The notes under the pieces: generated by a model
Told to the model about the DNA's origin: nothing
Database searches by the model: none
Seen by the model: the letters and a program-made list of their open reading frames with translations, nothing else
Program-made: the position numbers and the translations under genes
From: JACTMZ01 sp044359955
Lineage (GTDB): Bacteria; Verrucomicrobiota; Verrucomicrobiia; Chthoniobacterales; JACTMZ01
NCBI GenBank assembly: GCA_044359955.1
Contig: JBIKLF010000024.1
Coordinates: forward strand, 1 to 36,180
Length of the DNA: 36,180 nt
Direction: 5' to 3'
Part shown: positions 23,564 through 31,600 of the stretch, piece after piece
Layout: every line of letters starts with the position of its first letter
Position numbering within the stretch: the stretch's first letter is position 1

Positions 23564-24385
23564 GTGAGCACGCCCACGCCCGAAACCCTTCTCATCATTG
23601 CCGGCAACGGACGCTATCCGTTCCAGCTCGCCGCCGCGGCCCGCCGCGCCGGGGTCAAGCGCCTCTGCGCCGCCGCTTTTGAGCACGAAACCGATCCCGC
23701 CCTCGCCGCCGAAGTCGATGACCTTCGCTGGCTCCGCGTCGGCCAACTCGGCAAACTGATCGCCTACGCCAAAGAATCCGGCGCCCACCACGCCATCATG
23801 GCCGGACAACTCGCCCCGAAAAATCTCTTCGACCTCCGCCCCGACTTCGCCGCCCTCCTCCTCCTCGCCAAGCTCAAAGAACGCAACGCCGAAACTCTCT
23901 TCGGCGCCGTGGCTGACGCCCTCGCCAAGCACGGCATCGAACTCCTCCCCGCCACCACCTTCCTTGATGAATACCTCGCGGCCGAAGGTCACTTTGCCGG
24001 ACCCAAACCGCGCCGCCGCGTCCATGAAGACATTGCCTTCGGCCTCCGCATCGCCAAAGAAGTTAGCCGCCTCGATATCGGACAAACCGTCGTCGTCCGC
24101 AACGGAACCGTCCTCGCCGTCGAAGGCTTCGAAGGCACCAACGATGCGATCAAACGTGGTGCCCTCATGGGTCGCGGACAAGCCGTTGCGGTCAAAGTCT
24201 CCAAACCCGACCAGGATTTCCGCTTCGACGTCCCGGTCATCGGACCCCTAACCCTCGAAGCCGGGGCCGCCGCCGGACTCTCCGCGCTCGCCGTCGAAGC
24301 CGGACGCACCCTGCTGGTCGAACCCGAGCGCCTCCGCGCCCTCGCCGACGAACACAACATTTCCATCCTCGGAGTGAAACCATGA
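23564..24385 (+). CDS. lpxI: UDP-2,3-diacylglucosamine pyrophosphatase LpxI
   Basis: Cleaves UDP-2,3-diacylglucosamine to lipid X and UMP in lipid A synthesis; LpxI (formerly DUF1009) replaces LpxH in many bacteria. Visible features: N-terminal LLIIAGNGRYPFQLAAAARRAG, the middle MAGQLAPKNLFDLRPD, the C-terminal domain with VVRNGTVLAVEGFEGTNDAIKRG and DFRFDVPVIGPLTLE, which holds the catalytic Asp. 273 residues, full length. GTG start. The last four bases overlap the oxidoreductase gene. Confidence 0.95.
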   Translation: MSTPTPETLLIIAGNGRYPFQLAAAARRAGVKRLCAAAFEHETDPALAAEVDDLRWLRVGQLGKLIAYAKESGAHHAIMAGQLAPKNLFDLRPDFAALLLLAKLKERNAETLFGAVADALAKHGIELLPATTFLDEYLAAEGHFAGPKPRRRVHEDIAFGLRIAKEVSRLDIGQTVVVRNGTVLAVEGFEGTNDAIKRGALMGRGQAVAVKVSKPDQDFRFDVPVIGPLTLEAGAAAGLSALAVEAGRTLLVEPERLRALADEHNISILGVKP

Positions 24386-25320
24386 GCACCAAAATTCGCG
24401 CCGGTGTGGTCGGCGTCGGCAGCATGGGCTGGAACCACGCCCGCATCTACGGCGAACTCGACAACGCCGAACTCGCCGCCATCTACGACCCCAACCCCGC
24501 GGCCGCCGAAAAAGCGGTCCGCAAATTCGGTGGCACCGTTGCCGCCTCCCTCGACGATCTCATCGCACGTTGCGATGCCGTCTCGGTGGCCGCCCCGACC
24601 GCCCTGCATTACGAGATCGTGATGAAACTGCTCGCTGCCGGACGCCACGTGCTCGTCGAAAAACCCATCGCCGAAACCCCCGGGCAAGCCGCCGAAATGG
24701 CCGACCTCGCCCGCGAACGCGGCCTCGTTCTGCAAGTCGGACACATCGAACGCTTCAACCCCGCCCTCGACGCCCTCGAGCAACGCCTCAACCGCCCACG
24801 CTTCCTCGAAGTCACCCGCCTTTCGCCCTACCCCGGCCGCAGCCTCGACATCGGCGTCGTCCTCGACGTCATGATCCACGACCTCGACATCATTCTGCAC
24901 TTGGTCAAATCCCCCGTGACCAGCATCGATGCCGTCGGCGTGGCCGTCCTGAGCAAAGGCGAGGACATCGCCAGCGTGCGCCTGCATTTCGCCAACGGCT
25001 GCGTGGCCAATGTCACCGCCAGCCGCATCAGCATGAAAAAAATGCGCGAGATCCGGCTGTTCCAAGAGGACGCCTATCTTTCCCTCAACTACCAAAAGCA
25101 ATCCGCGAAGATGTTCCGCCTCAAGGACGGAAAAATCGTGCGCGAACGCGTCACGATCGACAAAGGCGAACCGCTCCAGCGCGAACTGCACCATTTCATC
25201 GACTGCGCCCGCGCCGGCGCCCAACCCAAAGTCGGCGGCGACGAAGCCGCCGCCGCCCTCGAGTTAGCCGTGCGCATCACCCGCCAAATCGCCGAACGCG
25301 CACCCCAGCGCCACCCATGA
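24382..25320 (+). CDS. Gfo/Idh/MocA-family oxidoreductase in the lipid A cluster (GnnA-like candidate)
   Basis: 312-residue NAD(P)-dependent sugar oxidoreductase. N-terminal Rossmann fold (GVVGVGSMGWNHARIY), the family motif VLVEKPIA, VGHIERFNPAL and a C-terminal domain (VVLDVMIHDLDIILHLV). It is coupled to lpxI by ATGA and precedes lpxB. One member of this family, GnnA, oxidises UDP-GlcNAc at C3 so that GnnB can make the 3-amino sugar used in amide-linked lipid A. Position between lpxI and lpxB makes a similar role possible, but no gnnB aminotransferase is in the window. The function is therefore open. Confidence 0.85.
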   Translation: MSTKIRAGVVGVGSMGWNHARIYGELDNAELAAIYDPNPAAAEKAVRKFGGTVAASLDDLIARCDAVSVAAPTALHYEIVMKLLAAGRHVLVEKPIAETPGQAAEMADLARERGLVLQVGHIERFNPALDALEQRLNRPRFLEVTRLSPYPGRSLDIGVVLDVMIHDLDIILHLVKSPVTSIDAVGVAVLSKGEDIASVRLHFANGCVANVTASRISMKKMREIRLFQEDAYLSLNYQKQSAKMFRLKDGKIVRERVTIDKGEPLQRELHHFIDCARAGAQPKVGGDEAAAALELAVRITRQIAERAPQRHP

Positions 25321-25357
25321 ACCGGTTTGCCAGGCGTCCCACACTTCGCGTTCCGGT

Positions 25358-25462
25358 AGTTTTAAGTTTGTAAGAATAAAGTCTTAAGATCTCCGCTCAC
25401 GCTCCCGCGCCTACGAGAATCTTTCCCCACTTAAAACTTAATCACCTAAAACCTAAAACTTT
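25358..25462. repeat. AT-rich TTTTAAGTTTGTAAG / CTTAAAACTTAA inverted repeat before lpxB
   Basis: The left arm AGTTTTAAGTTTGTAAG (25358-25374) is the inverse of words found at 23473-23503. The right arm CTTAAAACTTAATCACCTAA with AAACCTAAAACT (about 25430-25460) repeats them directly. Together they form most of the 150-base gap before lpxB. Confidence 0.55.
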
Positions 25463-25470
25463 CCTCTCCC

Positions 25471-26574
25471 ATGCACCTCTTCGTCCTAGCCGGCGAAACC
25501 AGCGGCGACACCCACGCCGCCGCCCTGCTCGCAGACCTCCAGTCGCACCGCCTCGACCTGCAAATCTCCGGCCTCGGCGGACCCAAACTCCACGCCCTCT
25601 CCCCCGCCATCGAAGACTGGACCCACGATGCCGCCGTCGTCGGCCTCTGGGATGTCCTCCGCCGTTACGGCTACTTCCGCCAAAAATTCCACCAAGCCCT
25701 CGAGCGCATCGCCCGGGAAAAACCCGACGCCATCCTCTTCGTCGATTACCCCGGCTTCAACCTCCGCCTGGCCAGAGCCCTGCAATCGCACCGCCCGCGC
25801 CTCAAACTCCTTTACTACATCAGCCCCCAAGTCTGGGCTTGGAACCGCGCCCGTCTGCCCCGCATGGCCCGCTGGCTCGACCGCATGTTCTGCATCTTCC
25901 CCTTCGAAAAAGAACTCTACGAAAAATCCGGACTCCACACCGATTTCGTCGGGCACCCCATGGCCGCCCGTCTTGCCATCCTGGGCGACGAAAACCGCAA
26001 CCCCGACCTCTTCGCCCTCCTCCCCGGCAGCCGCGAACGCGAAGTGCGCAAAATATTTCCCGCCCTCCTCGCCGCCGCCAAGATTGTCCTCGCCCGCCGC
26101 CCGCAAACCGTCTTCGTCAGCGCTGCCTCCTCGGAAAAACTCCAGCACCTCATGCGCGAACTCGCCGCGAAGTCCGGCGTCGGCTGCGACATCGGACTGC
26201 GCAACGCCCGAGACCTCATGCAAACCGCCGCCGCCGGCCTCGTCGCCTCCGGCACCGCCACCCTCGAAGCAACGCTCTGCGGACTCCCCTACGCCCTCGT
26301 CTATAAAGTCGCCCCCCTCACCTACCTCGCCGGCCGCGCCGTGATCAAAGTCCCCCACCTCGGCATGGCCAACCTCTTGGCCGGCCAAGAAATCGTCAAA
26401 GAATTCATCCAACAAGACGCCACCGCCTCAAACCTCGCCACCGAATCCCTCCGCCTCCTCGACGACCCAGCTTACCGCGCCACGCTGCGCGCAAATTTCC
26501 AAGCGGTGCGCGAAAAACTCCAAGCCCCCGCCTCCATCACCCCCGCCCAAGCCGTCCTCGATGCCCTCATCTGA
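25471..26574 (+). CDS. lpxB: Lipid-A-disaccharide synthase
   Basis: GT19 glycosyltransferase joining UDP-2,3-diacylglucosamine and lipid X to the disaccharide core of lipid A at the inner membrane. Blocks: FVLAGETSGDTHAAALL, VVGLWDVLRRYGYFR, ILFVDYPGFNLRLA, YYISPQVWAWNRARLP, FVGHPMA, ALLPGSREREV and the C-terminal ASGTATLEATLCGLPYALVYKV. 367 residues. It uses both the substrate and the product of LpxI, encoded two genes upstream. Confidence 0.97.
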   Translation: MHLFVLAGETSGDTHAAALLADLQSHRLDLQISGLGGPKLHALSPAIEDWTHDAAVVGLWDVLRRYGYFRQKFHQALERIAREKPDAILFVDYPGFNLRLARALQSHRPRLKLLYYISPQVWAWNRARLPRMARWLDRMFCIFPFEKELYEKSGLHTDFVGHPMAARLAILGDENRNPDLFALLPGSREREVRKIFPALLAAAKIVLARRPQTVFVSAASSEKLQHLMRELAAKSGVGCDIGLRNARDLMQTAAAGLVASGTATLEATLCGLPYALVYKVAPLTYLAGRAVIKVPHLGMANLLAGQEIVKEFIQQDATASNLATESLRLLDDPAYRATLRANFQAVREKLQAPASITPAQAVLDALI

Positions 26575-26580
26575 TCCTAA

Positions 26581-26687
26581 AAGTGGCATCGGCATCCTGC
26601 CGATGATATCCCGTCACCATCGGCTGAAAGCCGATGCCACTCTCTCTCCAACCCATCCGTGCCATCCGTGAAATCCGTGGTTAAAAT
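26581..26687. repeat. GTGGCATCGGCATC repeat with 'CCATCCGTG' tail, copy 2
   Basis: AGTGGCATCGGC (26582-26593) pairs with GCCGATGCCACT (26630-26641). Two small hairpins lie inside (CGGCATCCTGCCG and CATCGGCTGAAAGCCGATG). The tail CCATCCGTGCCATCCGTGAA / AATCCGTGGTTAAAAT matches copy 1 at 21670-21773. It begins seven bases after the lpxB stop. Confidence 0.75.
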
Positions 26688-26696
26688 CCCCCTGCT

Positions 26697-26955
26697 ATGA
26701 TCCTCGAACTCATCGAACGCCTCACCGAGGAAGCGACGAAGCGCTGGAGCGCATCCGCCAGATGTGCCAAAATTGGCCATGCTCAGACCCGAAGACGACT
26801 TCAAACTCCCGGTCTTCGACCGCCCCATGGAGGCCCCGCCCAGCAAGGTCCCCTACGAAGTGGCCGTCCGCGCCTTCGAAGAAATCATCGTCGCCCTGAA
26901 ACTCCGGGAAAAAACCCCGCGCGTCGCCGAGGATATTCCCGAGTTCAAAATGTAG
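26697..26955 (+). pseudogene. Small unknown gene, probably split by frameshifts
   Basis: The 3' part is open from GTG 26764 (ATG 26779) to TAG 26955. It reads MLRPEDDFKLPVFDRPMEAP, then PSKVPYEVAVRAFEEIIVALKLREKTPRVAEDIPEFKM, a protein-like sequence. Upstream, MILELIERLTEEA in one frame (from ATG 26697) and SDEALERIRQMCQNWP in another look like the start of the same protein. That suggests two frameshifts in a gene of about 85 codons. The alternative is an intact 58- to 63-residue protein beginning at 26764 or 26779. No family is recognised. Its TAG stop is followed by a weak GTAG-type stem. Confidence 0.4.
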
Positions 26956-26970
26956 CGCATCCTCCGCTGG

Positions 26971-27040
26971 TGTAGCGGCGGTCTGCGACCGTCGGTGCCT
27001 TAACCCCCTTCATGCTCCGGCGGTCACAGACCGCCGCTCC
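26971..27040. repeat. BIME-like pair of GTAG hairpins, upstream of the RNA ligase gene
   Basis: The first hairpin has GTAG (26972-26975) with stem CGGCGGTC / GACCGTCG (26976-26994). After a spacer GTGCCTTAACCCCCTTCATG (plus CTC) comes the inverted hairpin CGGCGGTC-ACA-GACCGCCG (27018-27036) followed by CTCC, a degenerate CTAC. The same pair, with intact CTAC, recurs at 28501-28567. Confidence 0.8.
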
Positions 27041-27074
27041 AACTCACCCAAGCCTCAAGCTCAGGTCTCAGCAC
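27041..27074. repeat. 'CTCAAGCTCAGGTCTCAGC' repeat joined to the BIME-like pair
   Basis: A copy of the CTCAGGTCTCAGC family directly abuts the BIME-like pair. The same junction recurs at 28568-28602, so the two parts form a composite unit of about 103 bases. Confidence 0.65.
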
Positions 27075-27151
27075 ATTCCCGCACGCTTCTCGGATCCCGA
27101 CACTCCCCGCTCCCGCCTTGCGCCCGCCTCGGACCGCGGCATGATGCAGCC

Positions 27152-28294
27152 ATGGAAGATCTGGACGAAGCCGCCGCCATGCTCGGAGTGGATGCAAAAT
27201 TTTTGCAACCCTTCGAGGCGGCTGATCCTTTCCACGACGATGCACCGCTGCAGGGCTTTCTGTGCCAGCGGCCGGACCACCGCTACGGCGCGCTGGCCTT
27301 GCTAAGCGTCGACGGACACCGCGTCCCGCAGGTCATCTACGCAACACCGAAGCTGCACTACCCGTTCGGCAAAGACGGCAGTTTCCACTTTCCGCCCATC
27401 GCCACGGCGCACATCCATGAGAAACTGGATGGCACCAATGTGCTGGCCTACCACTACACCGACGTGCGTGGCGAGCGACGCCTCACTTACAAGCTCCGGT
27501 TGTCCGCGGTCCTGCGCAACAGCAAGTGGGGTCCCTTCCTCGATTACTGGCGCGAGCTGACGGCGCGGCACCCCGACCTGCCCGGACTGTCCGCAGCCAA
27601 CGGATGTCATGTGAGCTTCGAAATGTATGGAGCCCGCAACACCCACCTCATCGCCTACGACGAACCGCTGGCCGCGGCGGTGCTCTTCGGCGTCGATGCG
27701 CAAACCGCCGCCCCCATCCCGCCATCGCGGCTCGACACCGGCAGTGTCCCGGTCGCCCCGCTGCTGGCCGAACTACGCGCCGGCGACGACCCGGTTGCGC
27801 GGTTCGCCGCCTTGCGGACGGAATTGGAAAGCGGGAACGCGGCGACCGCGGATGACAAAATCCGCGGTTCGGAAGGCGCCGTCTGGTTTGTCACCGAGCC
27901 CGACGGACTTGTCACGCTGTGGAAGTGCAAACCGGAAAGCGTGGAGGCCATCCACTGGGCCACCGGAATCAACAAGGTCGCGGTCATCGCCACCTGCTGG
28001 AACGCGCTGGAAACCGCCGACGAGCTGACCTACGAAGCCCTGCTGCCGCTCCTCCTCGAGGAATACCAGCCCGACGACATCGAAAAATTCCGGCCGAACA
28101 TCGAGGACGCCATCCGTCAGGTGCGCGCCGAACAGGAATTCCGTGACCGCGTGCGTGCGGCCTACGAGGAACTCTCCGCCGCCGGACTGTCCATCGCCCG
28201 CGACAAAGCCGTCGTGATGCGCGCCCTCTCGCCGAAATTCCGCCGCGACGAAATGGGCCGCGTCTATGCGGCTATCCTCACGTTCGCAGGATAG
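27152..28294 (+). CDS. Stand-alone RNA ligase family protein (ATP-grasp-unrelated nucleotidyltransferase superfamily)
   Basis: 380-residue member of the covalent nucleotidyltransferase (RNA/DNA ligase, capping enzyme) superfamily. Motif I is HEKLDGTNV with the AMP-accepting Lys91. Motif III is SFEMYG (155-160), motif IV EGAVWFV (Glu241) and motif V WKCK (257-260). An N-terminal part (1-85, with YATPKLHYPFGKDGSF) and a helical C-terminal domain (about 280-380) of unknown identity flank the core. The spacing fits RNA ligases of the Rnl type better than NAD- or ATP-dependent DNA ligases, and there is no OB, zinc-finger or BRCT domain. No kinase, phosphatase, RtcB or toxin gene is adjacent. The gene is bracketed by two direct copies of a composite repeat. 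The natural RNA substrate is unknown. Confidence 0.82.
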   Translation: MEDLDEAAAMLGVDAKFLQPFEAADPFHDDAPLQGFLCQRPDHRYGALALLSVDGHRVPQVIYATPKLHYPFGKDGSFHFPPIATAHIHEKLDGTNVLAYHYTDVRGERRLTYKLRLSAVLRNSKWGPFLDYWRELTARHPDLPGLSAANGCHVSFEMYGARNTHLIAYDEPLAAAVLFGVDAQTAAPIPPSRLDTGSVPVAPLLAELRAGDDPVARFAALRTELESGNAATADDKIRGSEGAVWFVTEPDGLVTLWKCKPESVEAIHWATGINKVAVIATCWNALETADELTYEALLPLLLEEYQPDDIEKFRPNIEDAIRQVRAEQEFRDRVRAAYEELSAAGLSIARDKAVVMRALSPKFRRDEMGRVYAAILTFAG

Positions 28295-28360
28295 CGCTCG
28301 AGCATAGCCCACAATTCAAACCCAACACGAAGGGGATCTAGACTGTCGAACAGCATTCCG

Positions 28361-28430
28361 AAGGTAGGGACACGCGGCTCGCGTGTCCGTTAAAAACAGG
28401 GCGGACGAGCGAGCCGCTCGTCCCTACCTT
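28361..28430. repeat. BIME-like pair of GTAG hairpins (GGACACGC and GGACGAGC arms)
   Basis: The first hairpin has GTAG (28364-28367) with GGACACGC / GCGTGTCC (28368-28388). Fourteen bases later comes the inverted hairpin GGACGAGC / GCTCGTCC (28403-28423) followed by CTAC (28424-28427). The outer words AAGGTAGGGA and TCCCTACCTT are perfect inverses. The two stems differ by compensated base changes. Confidence 0.85.
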
Positions 28431-28500
28431 GGGAAGCAAAGTTCACAACCTATTCACGTTTGGGATCACACCAACATCCCCTCGGGCGTGGGATCAAAAT

Positions 28501-28567
28501 GTAGCGGCGGTCTGTGACCGTCGGTGCCTTTCTTCCTCATGCTCCGGCGGTCACAGACCGCCGCTAC
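28501..28567. repeat. BIME-like pair of GTAG hairpins downstream of the RNA ligase gene
   Basis: GTAG (28501-28504) with CGGCGGTC-TGT-GACCGTCG (28505-28523), spacer, then CGGCGGTC-ACA-GACCGCCG (28545-28563) with CTAC (28564-28567). It is nearly identical to 26971-27040 and in the same orientation. Confidence 0.85.
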
Positions 28568-28602
28568 ACTTCACTCAGGTTTCAAACTCAGGTCTCAGCC
28601 CT
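28568..28602. repeat. 'CACTCAGGTTTCAAACTCAGG' family repeat joined to the BIME-like pair
   Basis: CACTCAGGTTTCAAA followed by CTCAGGTCTCAGCCC. It is the clearest single copy of the family seen at 357-444, 17508-17610 and 27041-27074. Confidence 0.7.
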
Positions 28603-28666
28603 GCTCCGTTCACCGCTTCGGCTCCTCCTCCCCCTTCGTTTTCTTCGTTACCTTCTGTTCAACTCC

Positions 28667-31600
28667 CTACCGCTTCGGCTCGTAAGCCAGATTCGGCGCC
28701 AACCACTTCTCGACCTCCGCCACGCCCATTCCCTTCCGCTGCGCATAGTCCTCCACCTGATCCCGCTGGATCTTCCCCACCGCGAAATACTTCACCTCCG
28801 GATGCGCGAAGTAGAGGCCGCTCACCGAGCTGGCCGGCATCATGGCCAAGCTCTCGGTCAAGGCCACTCCGGTGTGCTTGGTGCTCTCGAGCAAATCGAA
28901 CAAGGACCACTTTTCGGTGTGGTCCGGGCAGGCCGGATAACCCGGGGCCGGACGGATGCCGCGGTATTTCTCGCGGATCAAATCTTCGTTGCTCAGGTTT
29001 TCCGTTTTGCCGTAGCCCCACAAATCGCGCACTTCCTTGTGCATGCGCTCGGCGAACGCTTCGGCCAGGCGGTCCGCCAAGGCCTTCAACAAAATCGAAT
29101 TGTAATCATCGTGCGCCGCCTCGAAAGCCTTGGCCCGCTTTTCGACCCCGATGCCGGTCGTCACGGTGAAACCGCCGCAGTAGTCGATCCGTCCGCTCTC
29201 CTTCGGCGCGATGAAATCGGACAGCGCGTAATTCGGCTGCCCTGACGATTTGTCCAATTGCTGACGCAAGGTGTGGAAGGTTTTCAGCACCTTGGAACGG
29301 TCGGCATCCGCATAAATCTCGATGTCATCACCCGTGCTGTTGGCCGGCACAATAGCGCAGACGCCCCGTGCCGTGATCCACTTCTCGGCCACCAGCTGGT
29401 CGAGCATCTGGCGCGCATCCTTGTAAAGCTCCGTCGCCTGCTCGCCGACCACCTCGTCTTCGAGAATCGCGGGGAAACGTCCGCGCAATTCCCACGCATG
29501 GAAAAAAGGCGACCAGTCGATGTAATCGACCAGCTCCTCGAGCGGGAAATCGTCGAAAACCTTCACCCCGGTGAAGCCCGGTGTGTCGATTTGTTCCTTC
29601 GACCAATCCGGGGCGAACCGCCGCTTCCGCGCCTCGTCGATTTTGACCAACTTGGTGTCCCGCTGCTTGGCCGCGAATTCTTGGCGCAGGCGCTCGTAGT
29701 CGGTCGCCAAGTCGGCCGCGAATGTCGCCCGCGTCTCCGGGTTGAGCAATTGCGAAACGACTCCGACCACCCGCGAGGCATCGGTCACGTGGACCACTTC
29801 TTTGTCGTAATACGGGGCGATCTTCACCGCGCTATGCGCGCGGCTCGTCGTGGCGCCGCCGATGAGGAGCGGAAGATCGAATCCCTCGCGCTTCATCTCG
29901 GCCGCCACATGCATCATCTCATCGAGCGAAGGCGTGATCAGACCGGACAACCCGATCACGTCCACCTCGTGGGCGCGCGCCTCGGCGAGGATCTTCTCGC
30001 AGGAGACCATGACCCCAAGATCGATCACCTCGTAGCTGTTGCAGGCCAGAACGACACCGACGATGTTTTTGCCGATGTCGTGGACATCGCCCTTGACCGT
30101 GGCCATGAGGACCTTGCCCTGGGCGCGGGCATTCGGGTTGGCCGCGCGCTCGCGTTCCATATGGGGCGTGAGCCAGGCCACGGAGCGCTTCATCACGCGC
30201 GCACTCTTCACCACCTGCGGAAGGAACATTTTTCCTTCGCCGAACAGATCGCCGACAATGCGCATCCCGTTCATCAAGGGGCCTTCGATCACGTCGAGCG
30301 GACGCGGATACTTCTGCCGCGCTTCCTCCGTGTCCTCGTCGACGTGGTCCACGATGCCTTTGACCAAGGCGTGGGCTAGGCGGTCCTCGACCGGGGCCTC
30401 GCGCCACTTGGTGTCCTTCTCGGTGGCGGCTTTGCCCTGGCCTTTGACCGTCTCGGCAAAGGTGACCAACCGCTCGGTCGCGTCCGGACGCCGGTTGAGC
30501 AGCACGTCCTCAACCAGTTCGAGGAACTCGGGCGGAATCTCGGCATAGACGCCGAGCTGGCCGGCATTGACGATCCCCATGTCGAGACCCGCCTTGATCG
30601 CGTGGTAAAGAAAGGCGGTGTGCATCGCCTCGCGGACCGGGTTGTTCCCGCGGAAGCTGAAGGAAATATTGCTCACCCCGCCGCTGACCCGCGCATAGGG
30701 CAGGTTTTCTTTGATCCAGCGCGTGGCCTCGATGAAATCGACCGCGTAGTTGTTGTGCTCCTCGATGCCGGTCGCCACGGTGAGGACGTTCGGGTCGAAA
30801 ATGATGTCCTCCGCGGGGAAACCGACTTCGTCCACGAGGATACGGTAGGCGCGCGAGCAGATTTCCTGACGGCGCGGAAGACTGTCGGCCTGCCCTTTCT
30901 CGTCGAAGGCCATGACGATGACCGCCGCGCCGTAGCTCATCACCTTGCGCGCATGCTCCTTGAACTTTTCCTCGCCCTCCTTGAGCGAAATGGAATTCAC
31001 CACGCACTTGCCCTGCACGCAACGCAACCCGGCTTCGATCACCTCGAACTTCGAGGAGTCGATCATGATCGGCACCTTCGAAATATCCGGCTCGCTGGCC
31101 ACCAGTTGGAGGAACTTGGTCATGGCCGCCGCCCCATCGAGCATGCCCTCGTCCATGTTGATGTCGATGATCTGCGCCCCGGCCTCGACCTGCTGACGCG
31201 CCACAGCCAGCGCTTCGTCGTATTGGTTGCCCAGGATGAGTTTGGCGAATTTCGGCGAGCCCGTGACGTTGGTGCGCTCGCCGACATTGATGAACGGGAT
31301 TTCCGGGCGCGCGGTGAAGGGTTCGAGTCCGCTCAATCGCAAGGTGCGCGTCCGCTCCGGAATCCGCCGCGGTTTCAGGTCCTTGGTCGCCGCGACGATG
31401 GCCGCAATGTGATCCGGCGTCGTGCCGCAGCAGCCGCCGATGATGTTCAGCCAACCTTGCTCGGCCCAATCACGCAATTGCGGGGCCAACGATTCGGCCG
31501 TCTCGGGGAAGCCGGTCGGCGACAGCGGGTCGGGCAAGCCCGCATTCGGGTAGGTGCTGACATAAAACGGCGCGAGACGCGAGAGTTCCTCGATGTAGGG

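Larger units (their letters stand above)
28295..28666. other. 372-base repeat-filled gap between the RNA ligase gene and metH
   Basis: No gene was found. The gap is built from an inverted GTAG pair (28361-28430), a second GTAG pair (28501-28567), the CTCAGGTCTCAGC repeat (28568-28602), and a short pyrimidine-rich stretch with two copies of CACCGCTTCGGCTC/TACCGCTTCGGCTC, the second of which is the end of metH. Confidence 0.7.

Noticed and set aside
26971..28602. A CRISPR array in the repeat-rich region
   Set aside because: The repeats are palindromic pairs with unlike spacing, not evenly spaced identical direct repeats, and there are no cas genes.
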